Shown piece after piece: positions 26,417-34,676 of a DNA stretch of 64,000 bases. Origin of the DNA: Haloarcula halophila (lineage in GTDB: Archaea > Halobacteriota > Halobacteria > Halobacteriales > Haloarculaceae). Below the pieces are notes generated by a model. It made no database searches and had not been told where the DNA came from. It saw nothing but the letters and a program-made list of their open reading frames with translations. Position 1 is the stretch's first letter, and every line of letters begins with the position of its first letter. The position numbers and the translations under genes are program-made. The stretch covers positions 1,054,001-1,118,000 of the forward strand of contig NZ_CP119559.1 of NCBI RefSeq assembly GCF_029278565.1, given 5' to 3'.

Positions 26417-27150
26417 TCGTCGTCACCTCCGTCGCTCTCGGGTTCGTCAGAGGAGTCGTCGCCGGTGAAGTTCTCGTCGATCACGACGATGTACTCCTCG
26501 ACGGTCTCGAAGCCGCCGTCGTCCTGGGAGACGAGGACGTTGTTCTGGGATGACCCAGGGGTGACCTGGATCTCCTCGATCGTCCCGATCTCGCCCGCGT
26601 GGGCGCCGTCGACGGCGGTGACGAGCGCGCCCTCCTCGTACTCGAAGTGGGCGACGACCTCGTTGCTCTCGTTGTCGACGACGATCGAGTCGCCGCCGTT
26701 GTAGGCGTCACCGTCCTCGACGAGCAGCGTCTGCCCGTCGTGGAGCCCCAGCTGAACGTCGCCACCGGAGACGTTTGTCTTGGTGACGATCTTGCCCAGT
26801 TTGGAGTCGGCCGCGTCGCCGTCGATCGCGGTCAGCGCCAGCCGACCGCCCTCGCCGGGGAACACGCGGTAGTATTCGTCTCGCTCGGTGAAGGCCATGA
26901 TGTCGAACATCCCGACGGGGCGTTCCTCGTCGGAGACGGGCGTCCCGTTGATGAGGACGTTGTCCTCGTTGAGGGCGTACCGCGCTTCCTTTCGGTTGTC
27001 GGCGTAGCCCAGCACGTCCCGCAGGACGATGAGCAGGGGAACCCCCGACTCACCGTGCGGGCCGGCACCGGCCTTGACCGTGAACGTCGCTGTCTTGCGC
27101 TCTACGGGCCAACTGTTCGGCACCGAGAGGCGCTTCTGGTGGTTGCTCAT
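26413..27150 (-). CDS. rps4e: Small ribosomal subunit protein eS4
   Basis: A 245-residue archaeal/eukaryotic eS4. N-terminal S4-like RNA-binding segment: [33 protein letters not shown]; central domain with [31 protein letters not shown]-like C-terminal domain [26 protein letters not shown]. The tail [16 protein letters not shown] is acidic. It overlaps the uL24 gene by four bases. Confidence 0.97.
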   Translation of the reverse strand: MSNHQKRLSVPNSWPVERKTATFTVKAGAGPHGESGVPLLIVLRDVLGYADNRKEARYALNEDNVLINGTPVSDEERPVGMFDIMAFTERDEYYRVFPGEGGRLALTAIDGDAADSKLGKIVTKTNVSGGDVQLGLHDGQTLLVEDGDAYNGGDSIVVDNESNEVVAHFEYEEGALVTAVDGAHAGEIGTIEEIQVTPGSSQNNVLVSQDDGGFETVEEYIVVIDENFTGDDSSDEPESDGGDDE

Positions 27151-27509
27151 GCTGTATCGTCCTCCGATTCGAGACGCGCCTGCCGCCTGTCGTCTTCGAG
27201 GTCCAGGTCGGTGACCCGGACGTTCGAAGTGTCGAGCGGGCGCGGCACTTCTTCGCCGTCGACTTTCTCGAGGGTGACGTCCTCGACGTGGATGGCCGCG
27301 TCGGCCAGATCCACGTCCAGCACTTCGCCCTCCTCGCCGGCGTCGTCGCCGCGCAGCACTTCCACCGTGTCACCGGCGTTGACGCGGACGTTGCGCTGAC
27401 CGTACTCCTCGCGGAGGTCGGCCGAGAGCGTGGCCCGCACCTGTTTGTGCCGCTCGTGCAGCGGCGCGCGTCGTTGACTCGTTCGCTGTTTGTCTGGTTT
27501 CTCGCTCAT
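27147..27509 (-). CDS. rpl24: Large ribosomal subunit protein uL24
   Basis: A 120-residue assembly-initiator protein. It shows [51 protein letters not shown], i.e. the KOW motif (V.RGDD.G.EG.V), as in other archaeal uL24. The C-terminal part is acidic. The start lies 4 nt downstream of the uL14 stop. Confidence 0.97.
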   Translation of the reverse strand: MSEKPDKQRTSQRRAPLHERHKQVRATLSADLREEYGQRNVRVNAGDTVEVLRGDDAGEEGEVLDVDLADAAIHVEDVTLEKVDGEEVPRPLDTSNVRVTDLDLEDDRRQARLESEDDTA

Positions 27510-27513
27510 GGTT

Positions 27514-27912
27514 CTATACTATCATCGTCGCTGCGGAAGCGACACTGCCGAATCGTTCGGCGACCTCACGCGCGATCGGGCCCTTGAGCTCGGTCCCGCG
27601 GGGGTCCTCGTTCTCGTCGACGATGACGGCCGCGTTGTCCTGGAACTTCACGCGCGTGCCGTCGGGTCGACGGATCGGCTTTCGCTGGCGGATGACCACG
27701 GCTTCGAGCACCTGGCGACGCATCTCCGGCGTCCCCTTGGTGACCGAGACCGTGATCTTGTCGCCCAGGCCCGCCTTGGGGTGGCGGTTCTTGGTCCCGG
27801 AGTAGCCGTGGACCGAGATTACCTTGAGCTCGCGTGCGCCCGTGTTGTCGGCACACGTGATGAGCGACCCCTTTTCGAGACCCTGCGTGACGTCAGCGTT
27901 GAGCGCTTCCAT
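27514..27912 (-). CDS. rpl14: Large ribosomal subunit protein uL14
   Basis: A 132-residue protein at the subunit interface. The signature [23 protein letters not shown] lies near the N-terminus, then [51 protein letters not shown], the conserved core, and [22 protein letters not shown]. The ATG overlaps the uS17 stop by one base. Confidence 0.97.
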   Translation of the reverse strand: MEALNADVTQGLEKGSLITCADNTGARELKVISVHGYSGTKNRHPKAGLGDKITVSVTKGTPEMRRQVLEAVVIRQRKPIRRPDGTRVKFQDNAAVIVDENEDPRGTELKGPIAREVAERFGSVASAATMIV

Positions 27913-28250
27913 CAGTTGTCACCGCCCTGTTCGTCTGCGACCACGCCAACGACGACGTGGCTCTTTGTCTTCGAGAGTGGTCGACACTCTGCGATCGTGA
28001 CCGTGTCGCCCTCCGCGAGGTCGAGACAGTCGGGTGCGTGTGCCGGAATCCGGCTACGCCGCTTCATGAAGCGGTCGTATTTGGGCACCTTCACGTCGTA
28101 CTCGCGCTCGACGACGACGGTCTTCTCCATGTCAGTGGAGGCGACTGCACCGTCCAGTGTCTGTCCGCGAACGGAGAGCTCTCCGTGGAACGGACAGTTC
28201 TGGTCGGTACAGGTCTCCTCCGGCTCCTGTACGTTCAGTCCTAGCGCCAT
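27912..28250 (-). CDS. rps17: Small ribosomal subunit protein uS17
   Basis: A 112-residue OB-fold protein. Conserved core: [74 protein letters not shown]. The N-terminal [10 protein letters not shown] segment is an archaeal feature. Its start lies inside the last codons of the RNase P gene, a 10-nt overlap. Confidence 0.97.
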   Translation of the reverse strand: MALGLNVQEPEETCTDQNCPFHGELSVRGQTLDGAVASTDMEKTVVVEREYDVKVPKYDRFMKRRSRIPAHAPDCLDLAEGDTVTIAECRPLSKTKSHVVVGVVADEQGGDN

Positions 28251-28534
28251 TGTGAATCTCCTGTAGTTTCTGTGCGTCGAGCGGGACGGGCAACGAGTCG
28301 TTCGCCGTCGATTCGGACCCGCGTTCGGGACTCGTCATCGAGCGTGAACAGGAACGTCGCCGCGTCCTTCGGCACGTGCCACACCCGGTCGGCTCCCTCG
28401 ACAGAGAGCAGCTTCGTCGTCTCCATGACGACGCTGCCGCTGATACCGACGGCGTCCGGGTTGGACGCCGCGACGACCTCGACGTCGAGGCCGACGAGTT
28501 CGTGTCGTGGGAGCGTCTCGGGGGTCAGTGGCAT
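28241..28534 (-). CDS. rnp1: Ribonuclease P protein component 1 (Rpp29/POP4 homologue)
   Basis: A 97-residue protein. RHELVGLDVEVVAASNPDAVGISGSVVMETTKLLSV is the Sm-like barrel of the Rpp29 family (usual form: HELIGL...S....VGI.G.V..ET...L). It is part of the archaeal RNase P holoenzyme that trims tRNA 5' leaders. Encoding it between uL29 and uS17 is a conserved archaeal arrangement. It overlaps uS17 by ten bases and uL29 by one. Confidence 0.95.
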   Translation of the reverse strand: MPLTPETLPRHELVGLDVEVVAASNPDAVGISGSVVMETTKLLSVEGADRVWHVPKDAATFLFTLDDESRTRVRIDGERLVARPARRTETTGDSQWR

Positions 28535-28749
28535 TATTCGCTCTCCTGAAGGTCGCCTTCTTCGCGTTGTATCGTCTTGATGCGCGCGATGGCCTTCTTC
28601 AGTTCCTTGATACGCCCCGGATTGTCCGGCGCGCCACCCGCGGCCTTGACGGCTCGGGTGTTCAGCAGTTCCGTCTTGAGGTCATCGAGCTCTGCCTCCC
28701 GCTCGGCGGGCGTCATGTCGCGGATCTCGGTGACGTGCAGGACGGTCAT
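28534..28749 (-). CDS. rpl29: Large ribosomal subunit protein uL29
   Basis: A 71-residue two-helix hairpin protein near the tunnel exit. It shows IRDMTPAEREAELDDLKTELLNTRAV and PGRIKELKKAIARIKTIQRE, the two family helices. It overlaps the uS3 stop by four bases. Confidence 0.96.
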   Translation of the reverse strand: MTVLHVTEIRDMTPAEREAELDDLKTELLNTRAVKAAGGAPDNPGRIKELKKAIARIKTIQREEGDLQESE

Positions 28750-29657
28750 TCGTCATCCTCCTCGTCCATCTCGTCCATCAGTTCCTCGGCTTCCGCCTCG
28801 GTCTCCTCGTCGAGTTCCTCGTCGACGGCCGCCTCGATGTCGTCGACGTCGACTTCCTCGACGTCGTCGTCGGTCGGGACGTCGACCTCTTCCTCGACGA
28901 CCTCCTCGTCGACGACTTCCTCGTCGACATCGGTTTCAGTGTCGTCGTCGGCCTCGTCGGCGTCGGCCTCGACGGGCGCCGCGTCGGCGTCGTCGGGTTC
29001 GCCTTCGAGGAGTTCCTCGACGGAGTCGCCCTCGGTGTCCGGGACGTAGTCCTCGATCTCGACGTCCTCGTAGATCTCGAAGTCGTCGGGGAGTTGGGCG
29101 TTCGGCGGGATGATCTTGACCCGGACACCGATGGTGCCCAGCTTCATCACCGCGACGCCGACACCGGAGTCGACGATCTCCTCGGCGGGTTCGCCGTTGT
29201 GCTTGACGTAGCCGCGGTTGAACTTCTCGACGCGCGAGCGGGCGCCCGTGACCTTCCCCGAAAGGACGATCTCGGCACCCAGCGCGCCGGCTTCCATGAT
29301 CCGGTCGATCGTGGTGTGACCGGCCTTCCGGAAGTACCAGCCACGTTCGAGCGCGTTGGCCAGTCGGTCCGCGACGATGCGGGCGTTCAGGTCCGGTTCC
29401 TCGACCTCTTGAACGTCGATCTGCGGGTCGTCGAGATTGAACCGCTCTTCGAGCTGGGTCGTGATCTTCCGGATGTTCTTCCCGCCCTTGCCGATGACCA
29501 TCCCTGGTTTCTCGGCTTTGAGGACGATCTGGGTCCCCATCGGGGTCTTGGCGACGTCCATGCCACCGTAGCCCGCTCGGCCGAGCTCTTCCGAGAAGAA
29601 CTCGTCGATCTGGGTCCGCTGGAGGCCGTCTTCGATGAACTGCTGTTCGTCCGCCAT
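28746..29657 (-). CDS. rps3: Small ribosomal subunit protein uS3 with very long acidic tail
   Basis: A 303-residue protein starting MADEQQFIEDGLQRTQIDEF. The KH domain carries PGMVIGKGGKNIRKITTQLEERF (GxxG loop), and the C-terminal domain IVLSGKVTGARSRVEKFNRGYVKHNGEPAEEIVDSGVGVAVMKLGTIGVRVKI. From about residue 195 to the end about 110 residues are almost purely Asp, Glu, Val and Ala (e.g. DEEVVDEEVVEEEVDVPTDD), much longer than bacterial uS3. The ATG overlaps the uL22 stop (TAATG). Confidence 0.97.
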   Translation of the reverse strand: MADEQQFIEDGLQRTQIDEFFSEELGRAGYGGMDVAKTPMGTQIVLKAEKPGMVIGKGGKNIRKITTQLEERFNLDDPQIDVQEVEEPDLNARIVADRLANALERGWYFRKAGHTTIDRIMEAGALGAEIVLSGKVTGARSRVEKFNRGYVKHNGEPAEEIVDSGVGVAVMKLGTIGVRVKIIPPNAQLPDDFEIYEDVEIEDYVPDTEGDSVEELLEGEPDDADAAPVEADADEADDDTETDVDEEVVDEEVVEEEVDVPTDDDVEEVDVDDIEAAVDEELDEETEAEAEELMDEMDEEDDE

Positions 29658-30118
29658 TATTCCTCGACCTCCTCGAGGATGAGTTCGACGTCGACCTGTG
29701 GCGTGTTCCAGGCGCTCGCTCGCCCCATCGCTCGGGGTTTGCGGCCCTGTTGTTCGCCGACCTTGTGGGCGGCGACGTGCATGATCCGCATCGACTCGCC
29801 GTCGAAGCCCTGATGGTCGGCGTTGCCGACGGCGTTCTCGAGCAGGTCGAGGAACGCCTCGCTTGCCTTCTGCGGGTAGCGACCGGCGTCCCAACCGTCG
29901 ACCTTGCTCTTGTGACCGACGCCCGAGTTGTGTTGTTTGAACGGAACGGGCTGGTCGCCCTCGATAACCGCTTCGAGGTACGCGACAGCCTCGCCGGCCG
30001 TCTTGCCCTTGATCTCCCGGGCGATGGCCTTGCTGTGCTTGTGGCTCATCTGCCGCTCCCGGAGCATGGCTTTGGCCGTCGTGTCCGGGTCGGCGTCGAC
30101 TGAGTAGCTGATTCCCAT
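29657..30118 (-). CDS. rpl22: Large ribosomal subunit protein uL22
   Basis: A 153-residue tunnel-wall protein. Visible: MGISYSVDADPDTTAKAMLR, KHSKAIAREIKGKTAGEAVAYLEAVIEGDQPVPFKQHN and the archaeal family ending RIMHVAAHKVGEQQGRKPRAMGRASAWNTPQVDVELILEE. Its start lies 2 nt after the uS19 stop. Confidence 0.97.
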   Translation of the reverse strand: MGISYSVDADPDTTAKAMLRERQMSHKHSKAIAREIKGKTAGEAVAYLEAVIEGDQPVPFKQHNSGVGHKSKVDGWDAGRYPQKASEAFLDLLENAVGNADHQGFDGESMRIMHVAAHKVGEQQGRKPRAMGRASAWNTPQVDVELILEEVEE

Positions 30119-30120
30119 GA

Positions 30121-30543
30121 TTACTTGAGCGGTACGAACTTCGAGGAGCGTGTCGCGCCGATGCCGGCCTGACCGTGTTCGACGTCGGTGCGGGTAAGCT
30201 GGAACTCACCGAGGTAGTGGCCGAGCATCTCCGGCTCGACGTTGACTCGCTCGAAGCTCTGGCCGTTATGGACGGCGAAGGTCAGCCCGACCATCGCGGG
30301 GACGATCGGCATGTCCCGCAGATGTGTCCGGATCGGGTTGTTCGCCGTCTCCTCTTCTTCGGCCTCGCGCGCCTTCTCAAGGAGTTTCTGCTTTTCCTCG
30401 GTCAGACCGCGTGTGATAGTTCGCCGCTGGCGTGCGGGAAGCAGTTCCGCGACTTCGTCGAGCTCCATCTCCTGCAGCTCGTCGAGCGTGTGGCCGCGGA
30501 AGGAGAAGTCTCCTTCGTGGCCGATTTGATATTCAGAACTCAT
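30121..30543 (-). CDS. rps19: Small ribosomal subunit protein uS19
   Basis: A 140-residue protein of the 30S head. The N-terminal archaeal part ([29 protein letters not shown]) precedes the core [50 protein letters not shown]. Its first codons ATG AGT TCT G are repeated at the start of the small reading frame directly upstream, whose TGA overlaps this ATG (ATGA). Confidence 0.97.
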   Translation of the reverse strand: MSSEYQIGHEGDFSFRGHTLDELQEMELDEVAELLPARQRRTITRGLTEEKQKLLEKAREAEEEETANNPIRTHLRDMPIVPAMVGLTFAVHNGQSFERVNVEPEMLGHYLGEFQLTRTDVEHGQAGIGATRSSKFVPLK

Positions 30544-30606
30544 TTGTCGTCACCTCGGGTGACACCAACGAGGTTGTTGCGCGCGAAGCGTGCAACAGAA
30601 CTCATT
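30534..30606. repeat. 11-bp direct repeat flanking two hairpins
   Basis: CAGAACTCATT occurs at 30534-30544 and 30596-30606, 62 bases apart, at the start of uS19 and at the end of uL2. Between the copies lie two inverted repeats: GTCACC-tcg-GGTGAC (30549-30563, perfect six-base stem) and GTTGC-g-CGC-gaa-GCG-t-GCAAC (30576-30596). The layout suggests a small duplication or insertion in the operon. Confidence 0.75.
30540..30605 (-). CDS. Possible 21-residue peptide between uL2 and uS19
   Basis: A 21-codon reading frame fills the whole gap between uL2 and uS19. It starts [12 protein letters not shown] and ends GVTRGDDK. Its ATG overlaps the uL2 stop (ATGA, 30602-30605) and its TGA overlaps the uS19 ATG (ATGA, 30540-30543), so it could be translated by coupled termination-reinitiation, as the other genes here are. 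The same DNA forms two hairpins, so it may instead be an RNA structure that happens to be open. No homologue is recognised. Confidence 0.4.
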   Translation of the reverse strand: MSSVARFARNNLVGVTRGDDK

Positions 30607-31324
30607 CCTTGCCACCTCGACCGGTTCGCTTCGAGGCGATGTCCCCGACCTTCCGGCCCGGCGGGGCGTTGCGCGAGATCGACTTGGGTTTGCCGGGGTG
30701 TTGACGGCCACCGCCACCGAATGGGTGGTCGACGGCGTTCATCGCAACACCGCGGACGCGCGGGTACTTCGTCCCTCGCGCTTTCATCTTGTGGTGCTTG
30801 TTACCTGCCTTCACGAACGGCTTGTCGGTCCGACCGCCACCGGCGACGACGCCGATGGTGGCGCGGCACTGCGGGTCGAGCCGCTTCATCTCCCCGGAGG
30901 GGAGCTTGACGACCGCGACGTTGCGGTCGTGGGTCAGCAGCGTCGCGTTGACTCCGGACGCGCGGGCGAAGCGCCCACCGTCGCCGGGGCTGGACTCGAC
31001 GTTACAGACCGGAACGCCCTCGGGGATCTCCGCGAGCGGGAGCGTGTTCCCGGGAGCGATCTCGGCGCTGACGCCGACCTGCAGTTCGTCGCCCACGCCG
31101 ACGCCTTCGGGCGCCAGCACGAGCCGGTGGTCGCCGTCCTCGAACTCGACTGCCGCGAGCGGCGCCGAGCGGGCGGGGTCGTGTTCGATGTCCACGACCG
31201 TTCCGGCGACGACGTCGCCGTCTTCGACCTTACGGTGCTGAAGGTCTGCCTTGTAGCGGTGCGAGGGCGCCCGGAACGTGGACGTCCCGCGACCGCGTCG
31301 TTGTCCCTGAATTCGTCGTCCCAT
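30602..31324 (-). CDS. rpl2: Large ribosomal subunit protein uL2
   Basis: A 240-residue protein starting MGRRIQGQRRGRGTSTFRAP. It has the OB-fold/SH3-like core and the catalytic-centre segment GVAMNAVDHPFGGGGRQHPGKPKSISRNAPPGRKVG, with His in VDHPFGG as in other uL2. uL2 is needed for peptidyl-transferase activity and subunit joining. An upstream in-frame extension would run into uL23 and uL4 and is rejected. Confidence 0.97.
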   Translation of the reverse strand: MGRRIQGQRRGRGTSTFRAPSHRYKADLQHRKVEDGDVVAGTVVDIEHDPARSAPLAAVEFEDGDHRLVLAPEGVGVGDELQVGVSAEIAPGNTLPLAEIPEGVPVCNVESSPGDGGRFARASGVNATLLTHDRNVAVVKLPSGEMKRLDPQCRATIGVVAGGGRTDKPFVKAGNKHHKMKARGTKYPRVRGVAMNAVDHPFGGGGRQHPGKPKSISRNAPPGRKVGDIASKRTGRGGKE

Positions 31325-31326
31325 CG

Positions 31327-31584
31327 TTAGAACACCCCGATCCTGGAGGCGACTTCCTGGGCGTCGTCGTCCTCGGAGAGGCGAACGACCGCCTTCTTCT
31401 CGCCGTCCATCGTGTTCTGTGTGTTCACGTCGACGACCTCGACCTCGTACTGGTCCTCGACGGCGTCGACGACATCGTTCTTCGTCGCCGCGTCGTCGAC
31501 GACGAACTGGAGCTTGTTCTGGAAGTCCATGTCGTTCATGGCCTTCTCGGTGACGTGGGGGAACTTGATGACGTCCCAGCTCAT
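31327..31584 (-). CDS. rpl23: Large ribosomal subunit protein uL23
   Basis: An 85-residue protein at the exit of the nascent-peptide tunnel. It reads VIKFPHVTEKAMNDMDFQNKLQFVVDDAATKNDVVDAVEDQYEVEVVDVNTQNTMDGEKKAVVRL, the uL23 core with the V-T-E-K-A start. It overlaps the uL4 stop by four bases. Confidence 0.97.
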   Translation of the reverse strand: MSWDVIKFPHVTEKAMNDMDFQNKLQFVVDDAATKNDVVDAVEDQYEVEVVDVNTQNTMDGEKKAVVRLSEDDDAQEVASRIGVF

Positions 31585-32321
31585 CTGTCGGCCACCTCCG
31601 CGAGTGCGGATTCGGTAAAGACCGTGAGTCGACCCGGCTGTGCACCGGGTGCGAGGTCTTCGGTGTTGACCTCGCTGGCCGTCGCCACGTCGGCGCCCGC
31701 GAGGTTGCGGGCGGCCGTCGACGGCTCCCCGCTCGTCACGAACAGGATCGAGGACGGCCGGCGGTACTTGCGCCCGCGGGCCTTCCCCTGTCCGGCCTTG
31801 ATCTTTGTCTCGTCTGCGCGCTCGATGTCCGCGTGGACGTCGAGCGCTTCCAGCAAGGAGACGACCTCCTGGGTCTTGACGAGGTCCTCGAAGTCGTCGG
31901 AGACGACGACGGGCACCTCATCGCGGTCGAACTCGTGGCCGCGCTCGGCGACGAGTTCGGCGTCGGTGGTCGCCGCCAGCGCCGAACGGACGGCGAGCTG
32001 GCGTTCCTTGTCGTTGATGTCGATCGAACGGTCCTTCTCGGCTTTGGGCGGGTGGGCCGGACGCCCTTTCACCGCCTGCGGGACGCGGCGGGCACGACCG
32101 TCCTGTTTGGGGACGTGTGCCTGGCCGCGACCGCTTCCGAACGACTCGGCCGGCGTGCGGAGGCCGGCGTACTCGTCGGAGCCGTAGTCCTGTTTCCGGT
32201 TTGCCTGTGCGGCGTGGACAGCCTTCTGGATGAGGTCGCTCCGGACCGGCGTCTCGAAGACGTCCGGCAGATCGACCTCACCGTCGGCGTCGCCGTCCAG
32301 GTCGTAGCGTGTTACCTGCAT
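31581..32321 (-). CDS. rpl4: Large ribosomal subunit protein uL4
   Basis: A 246-residue protein. Typical segments are RSDLIQKAVHAAQANRKQDYGSDEYAGLRTPAESFGSGRGQAHVPKQDGRARRVPQAVKGRPAHPPKAEKDRSIDIN (the tunnel-lining loop) and RGRKYRRPSSILFVTSGE. Three bases separate it from uL3. Confidence 0.97.
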   Translation of the reverse strand: MQVTRYDLDGDADGEVDLPDVFETPVRSDLIQKAVHAAQANRKQDYGSDEYAGLRTPAESFGSGRGQAHVPKQDGRARRVPQAVKGRPAHPPKAEKDRSIDINDKERQLAVRSALAATTDAELVAERGHEFDRDEVPVVVSDDFEDLVKTQEVVSLLEALDVHADIERADETKIKAGQGKARGRKYRRPSSILFVTSGEPSTAARNLAGADVATASEVNTEDLAPGAQPGRLTVFTESALAEVADR

Positions 32322-32324
32322 AGA

Positions 32325-33341
32325 TTATCCCTGGTTCGATTCCGTGGAGACGTAGCGCACCTCGGGGTCGAGGCGCGGTTGGTCGTTCGGGCGCACTGCG
32401 GGCCGGAAGCGAACCAGTCGCTGGTCCGGACCGGGCACCGAGCCCTTCACGAGCGTGTAGTGGCCGTCGACCTCGCCGTAGTTGACGAACCCGCCGTCGA
32501 CGCTGGGGTCGTCGCCCTCGCCGATGTCGATGACACGCTTGTTGAGTTCGGTGCGCTGGTGGTAGCCGGTCTGACCCTGCTGGGGGACCGTCGAGCGCAC
32601 GCGGGACGGGTTCCACGGACCGAGGTTGCCGATCCGTCGGCGCCATCCCTGCCGAGCGTGTTTGCCCTTCCGTTTCTGGACGCCCCAGCGCTTGACGGGA
32701 CCCTGGGTCCCCTTCCCGGTAGTGACGGCACCCACGTCGGCGTACTCGCCGGCGCGGAAGACGTCGTTCATCGAGTGCTCGCCGCCGTCTCCGACGAGGT
32801 CGAGCGCGTGATCGAAGCGGTCCGACAGCGTGCCGCCGCCGACGCGAGTCTCCATCACGTCGGGCTTTTTCTTCGGGACGTTCGGGACGTCGTCGGGGAC
32901 GGTGTGGGTGATCAGTCGGATGTCGCCCAGGTCACCGGCCTCGAGTGCGTCGCGTACCTGTTCCTCTGCAGCGTCCGGGTCGTGGTCCTCCGGCAGGTCC
33001 AGTGTGCGATCAAGTTCCCCGTGGAACTCGTCGGTCCAGACCTCCGTCAGCGGACGCTTCCCGTACGGCGTGTCTTCGTAGGCTCGCAGCGCGACGGCGC
33101 GCATCGGCGGCGTCTCGACGACCGTCACGGGGACGGTCTCCTCCATCCCTTCGCGGGGGGAGTTGGGTTCGTCGTTGACGAGCACGACGTGTGTCATGCC
33201 CGCCTTGTAGCCGGCGAACCCCTGGACGCCCGGCTGGCCGTCGTCGTCGGGCCAGCTGTTGAAGCGAGGCGTCTCGCTCGTCGAGCGCTTGCGCGGGCCG
33301 AAGCCCAGCGAGCCTTTGCGTGGTCTGCTTGGTTGTGGCAT
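32325..33341 (-). CDS. rpl3: Large ribosomal subunit protein uL3
   Basis: A 338-residue archaeal uL3. It starts MPQPSRPRKGSLGFGPRKRS and shows GFAGYKAGMTHVVLV, then GAVTTGKGTQGPVKRWGVQKRKGKHARQGWRRRIGNLGPWNPSRVRSTVPQQGQTGYHQRTELNKRVIDI, the W-finger and central extension near the peptidyl-transferase centre. It begins 4 nt after the SPOUT methyltransferase stop. Confidence 0.97.
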   Translation of the reverse strand: MPQPSRPRKGSLGFGPRKRSTSETPRFNSWPDDDGQPGVQGFAGYKAGMTHVVLVNDEPNSPREGMEETVPVTVVETPPMRAVALRAYEDTPYGKRPLTEVWTDEFHGELDRTLDLPEDHDPDAAEEQVRDALEAGDLGDIRLITHTVPDDVPNVPKKKPDVMETRVGGGTLSDRFDHALDLVGDGGEHSMNDVFRAGEYADVGAVTTGKGTQGPVKRWGVQKRKGKHARQGWRRRIGNLGPWNPSRVRSTVPQQGQTGYHQRTELNKRVIDIGEGDDPSVDGGFVNYGEVDGHYTLVKGSVPGPDQRLVRFRPAVRPNDQPRLDPEVRYVSTESNQG

Positions 33342-33345
33342 TCGT

Positions 33346-34188
33346 TTACTCCGTGAGGGTTAGACAGGCGAGAGAGGCGAACAGTGCTTCTTCCGTTCGC
33401 ACGACCTCGCTGCCCTGGTTCGGAACCGTATTCAGCCAGAGGTCGAACCCTGCTGGATCGTCGGTGTGGTCTCCCCCGGCGGCGTCCGGGTCCACGTCGA
33501 GTATCGACGGTAACCCGCGCTCGGGTGCGCCAAAGGCGACTGTCATGTCGCCCGCGGCGTCGCGGCGCTCGGCTATCCGGCCGAGCCGCGCCGTCGAAAC
33601 CGGCTCACCGTATCGCGATGACGCGATAGTGAGCCCGGCGTCGTCACGCGAGAGTGCCATATCGAGGTCCGCGGAAACGACGTCGAACCCCGTGGTGGGG
33701 GCGTCGACGAGTTTCGCCCGGACCGGCCGTCGCGAAGAGACCCTGACGGTCACGCGCTCCCCTGCTTCCACGTCCAGACCGTCTGGAACGGGAAGGGAGA
33801 TCGGGTGTTGCAGTCCGCAATTGACCCGTACGCGCCCATCAGCTCCGACCTCGGTCACGATTCCCTGTCTTAACGACCCCGAACCCTCGGATCCGGAGCC
33901 GGTCTGTGAACGCACGCGGAGCGGCGGCAGGACGCCGACGTACTCCAGTTCGCCCCGCTTGCCCCACATCTCCTTTCGGAGGTGTGGCGGCGTCGCGGCG
34001 TACCGTAACACGGTTTCGACGAACCCGTCTTCGAACTTTCCCGCCCCGTCGGGGTCGGGAAAGACGGTCAGCCGATCGACCCGGAAGACCGTGGCCGCGC
34101 GGGCCACGTATCCGAGCTTGCGAGTCGCCTCGCGTTTGTCCTCGGCTTCGCGTGTGAGCGAAGACGGCACGAGTACGCTGGTCGTCAT
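33346..34188 (-). CDS. SPOUT-type putative RNA methyltransferase (DUF171/COG2106)
   Basis: A 280-residue protein at the head of the ribosomal operon. Visible elements: VLVPSSLTREAEDKREATRKLGYVARAATVFRVDRLTVF at the N-terminus, RYAATPPHLRKEMWGKRGELEYVGVLPPLR (an OB-fold insertion follows), and the C-terminal knotted part TVAFGAPERGLPSILDV...FDLWLNTVPNQGSEVVRTEEALFASLACLTL, where GAPERG and NTVPNQGSEVVRTEEA are the SAM-binding knot. Family members are predicted rRNA or tRNA base methyltransferases. Its place ahead of uL3 is common in haloarchaea. Confidence 0.9.
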   Translation of the reverse strand: MTTSVLVPSSLTREAEDKREATRKLGYVARAATVFRVDRLTVFPDPDGAGKFEDGFVETVLRYAATPPHLRKEMWGKRGELEYVGVLPPLRVRSQTGSGSEGSGSLRQGIVTEVGADGRVRVNCGLQHPISLPVPDGLDVEAGERVTVRVSSRRPVRAKLVDAPTTGFDVVSADLDMALSRDDAGLTIASSRYGEPVSTARLGRIAERRDAAGDMTVAFGAPERGLPSILDVDPDAAGGDHTDDPAGFDLWLNTVPNQGSEVVRTEEALFASLACLTLTE

Positions 34189-34245
34189 GCCGTGACGCTT
34201 CCACGTCGCGCCACTAGACTGTGCCGATATGTCCCCTTCCCGGGC

Positions 34246-34254
34246 TTAAAAAGA
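34246..34254 (-). promoter_or_regulatory. TATA-like box of the S10-spc super-operon
   Basis: On the minus strand CTTTTTAAG lies about 60 nt before the SPOUT methyltransferase ATG at 34188, so a leader of about 30 nt is expected. This is the only clear promoter upstream of the roughly 14-kb gene series. Confidence 0.5.
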
Positions 34255-34541
34255 CCCCGCTTCACGCGCGCGTTGAGACGCGTTCACATGGTCCATCACT
34301 GCTGTTTGCAGAAGATTCGGCCACCAGTCGTTTGCCGCTTCCGAAAGGACGGCCCACGTGAGCGAGACCCACGAACCTCCCCGACGGCGGGCCGTCGGAT
34401 GCCCCCACAGCACACGGTTTTCCCCATGAAACGGAAGGCTTTTTACTGTCACCCTCACCAGATTGGGATGCAGAGAAGCGCGGTGCGCGCTGGTACCGAG
34501 CGGGCGTGAAACGGCCGCGAGGGTCAGGGCGAACGAAGTGA
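34255..34541. other. Intergenic region between the ribosomal operon and tRNA-Gly
   Basis: No supported protein gene is seen in these 287 bases. On the plus strand a GGCTTTTTACTG element at 34437-34448 looks like a TATA box, so a transcript starting near 34470 could carry a 70-nt GC-rich leader (with GCGCGGTGCGCGC) into the tRNA. The last 14 bases, GAACGAAGTGAGCG, are a semi-palindromic motif repeated downstream of the tRNA. Confidence 0.4.
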
Positions 34542-34612
34542 GCGCTGGTAGTGTAGTGGTATCACGTGACCTTGCCATGGTCACAACAGGGGTTCAAATC
34601 CCCTCCAGCGCA
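34542..34612 (+). tRNA. tRNA-Gly (anticodon GCC)
   Basis: A 71-nt cloverleaf. The acceptor stem GCGCTGG (34542-34548) pairs with CCAGCGC (34605-34611), with discriminator A at 34612. The D-arm contains GTGTAGTGGTATCAC, the anticodon arm reads TGACC-TTGCCAT-GGTCA with anticodon GCC, and the T-arm GGGG-TTCAAAT-CCCC. No intron is seen and CCA is not encoded. Confidence 0.96.
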
Positions 34613-34676
34613 CTTCTCCGAATTCAAACTGCAAGCGGCGCGTCTCGTCGCGTCCTGTATGCAGCGAATGCGGTAC

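Noticed and set aside
28800-29060. Possible CRISPR-like or tandem DNA repeat of GTCGTC type
   Set aside because: The period-3 pattern is the coding of the acidic uS3 tail, with no spacer-repeat structure.
34246-34584. 112-codon minus-strand frame over the tRNA-Gly gene
   Set aside because: It overlaps a complete tRNA on the opposite strand, has no promoter of its own and no recognisable domain.
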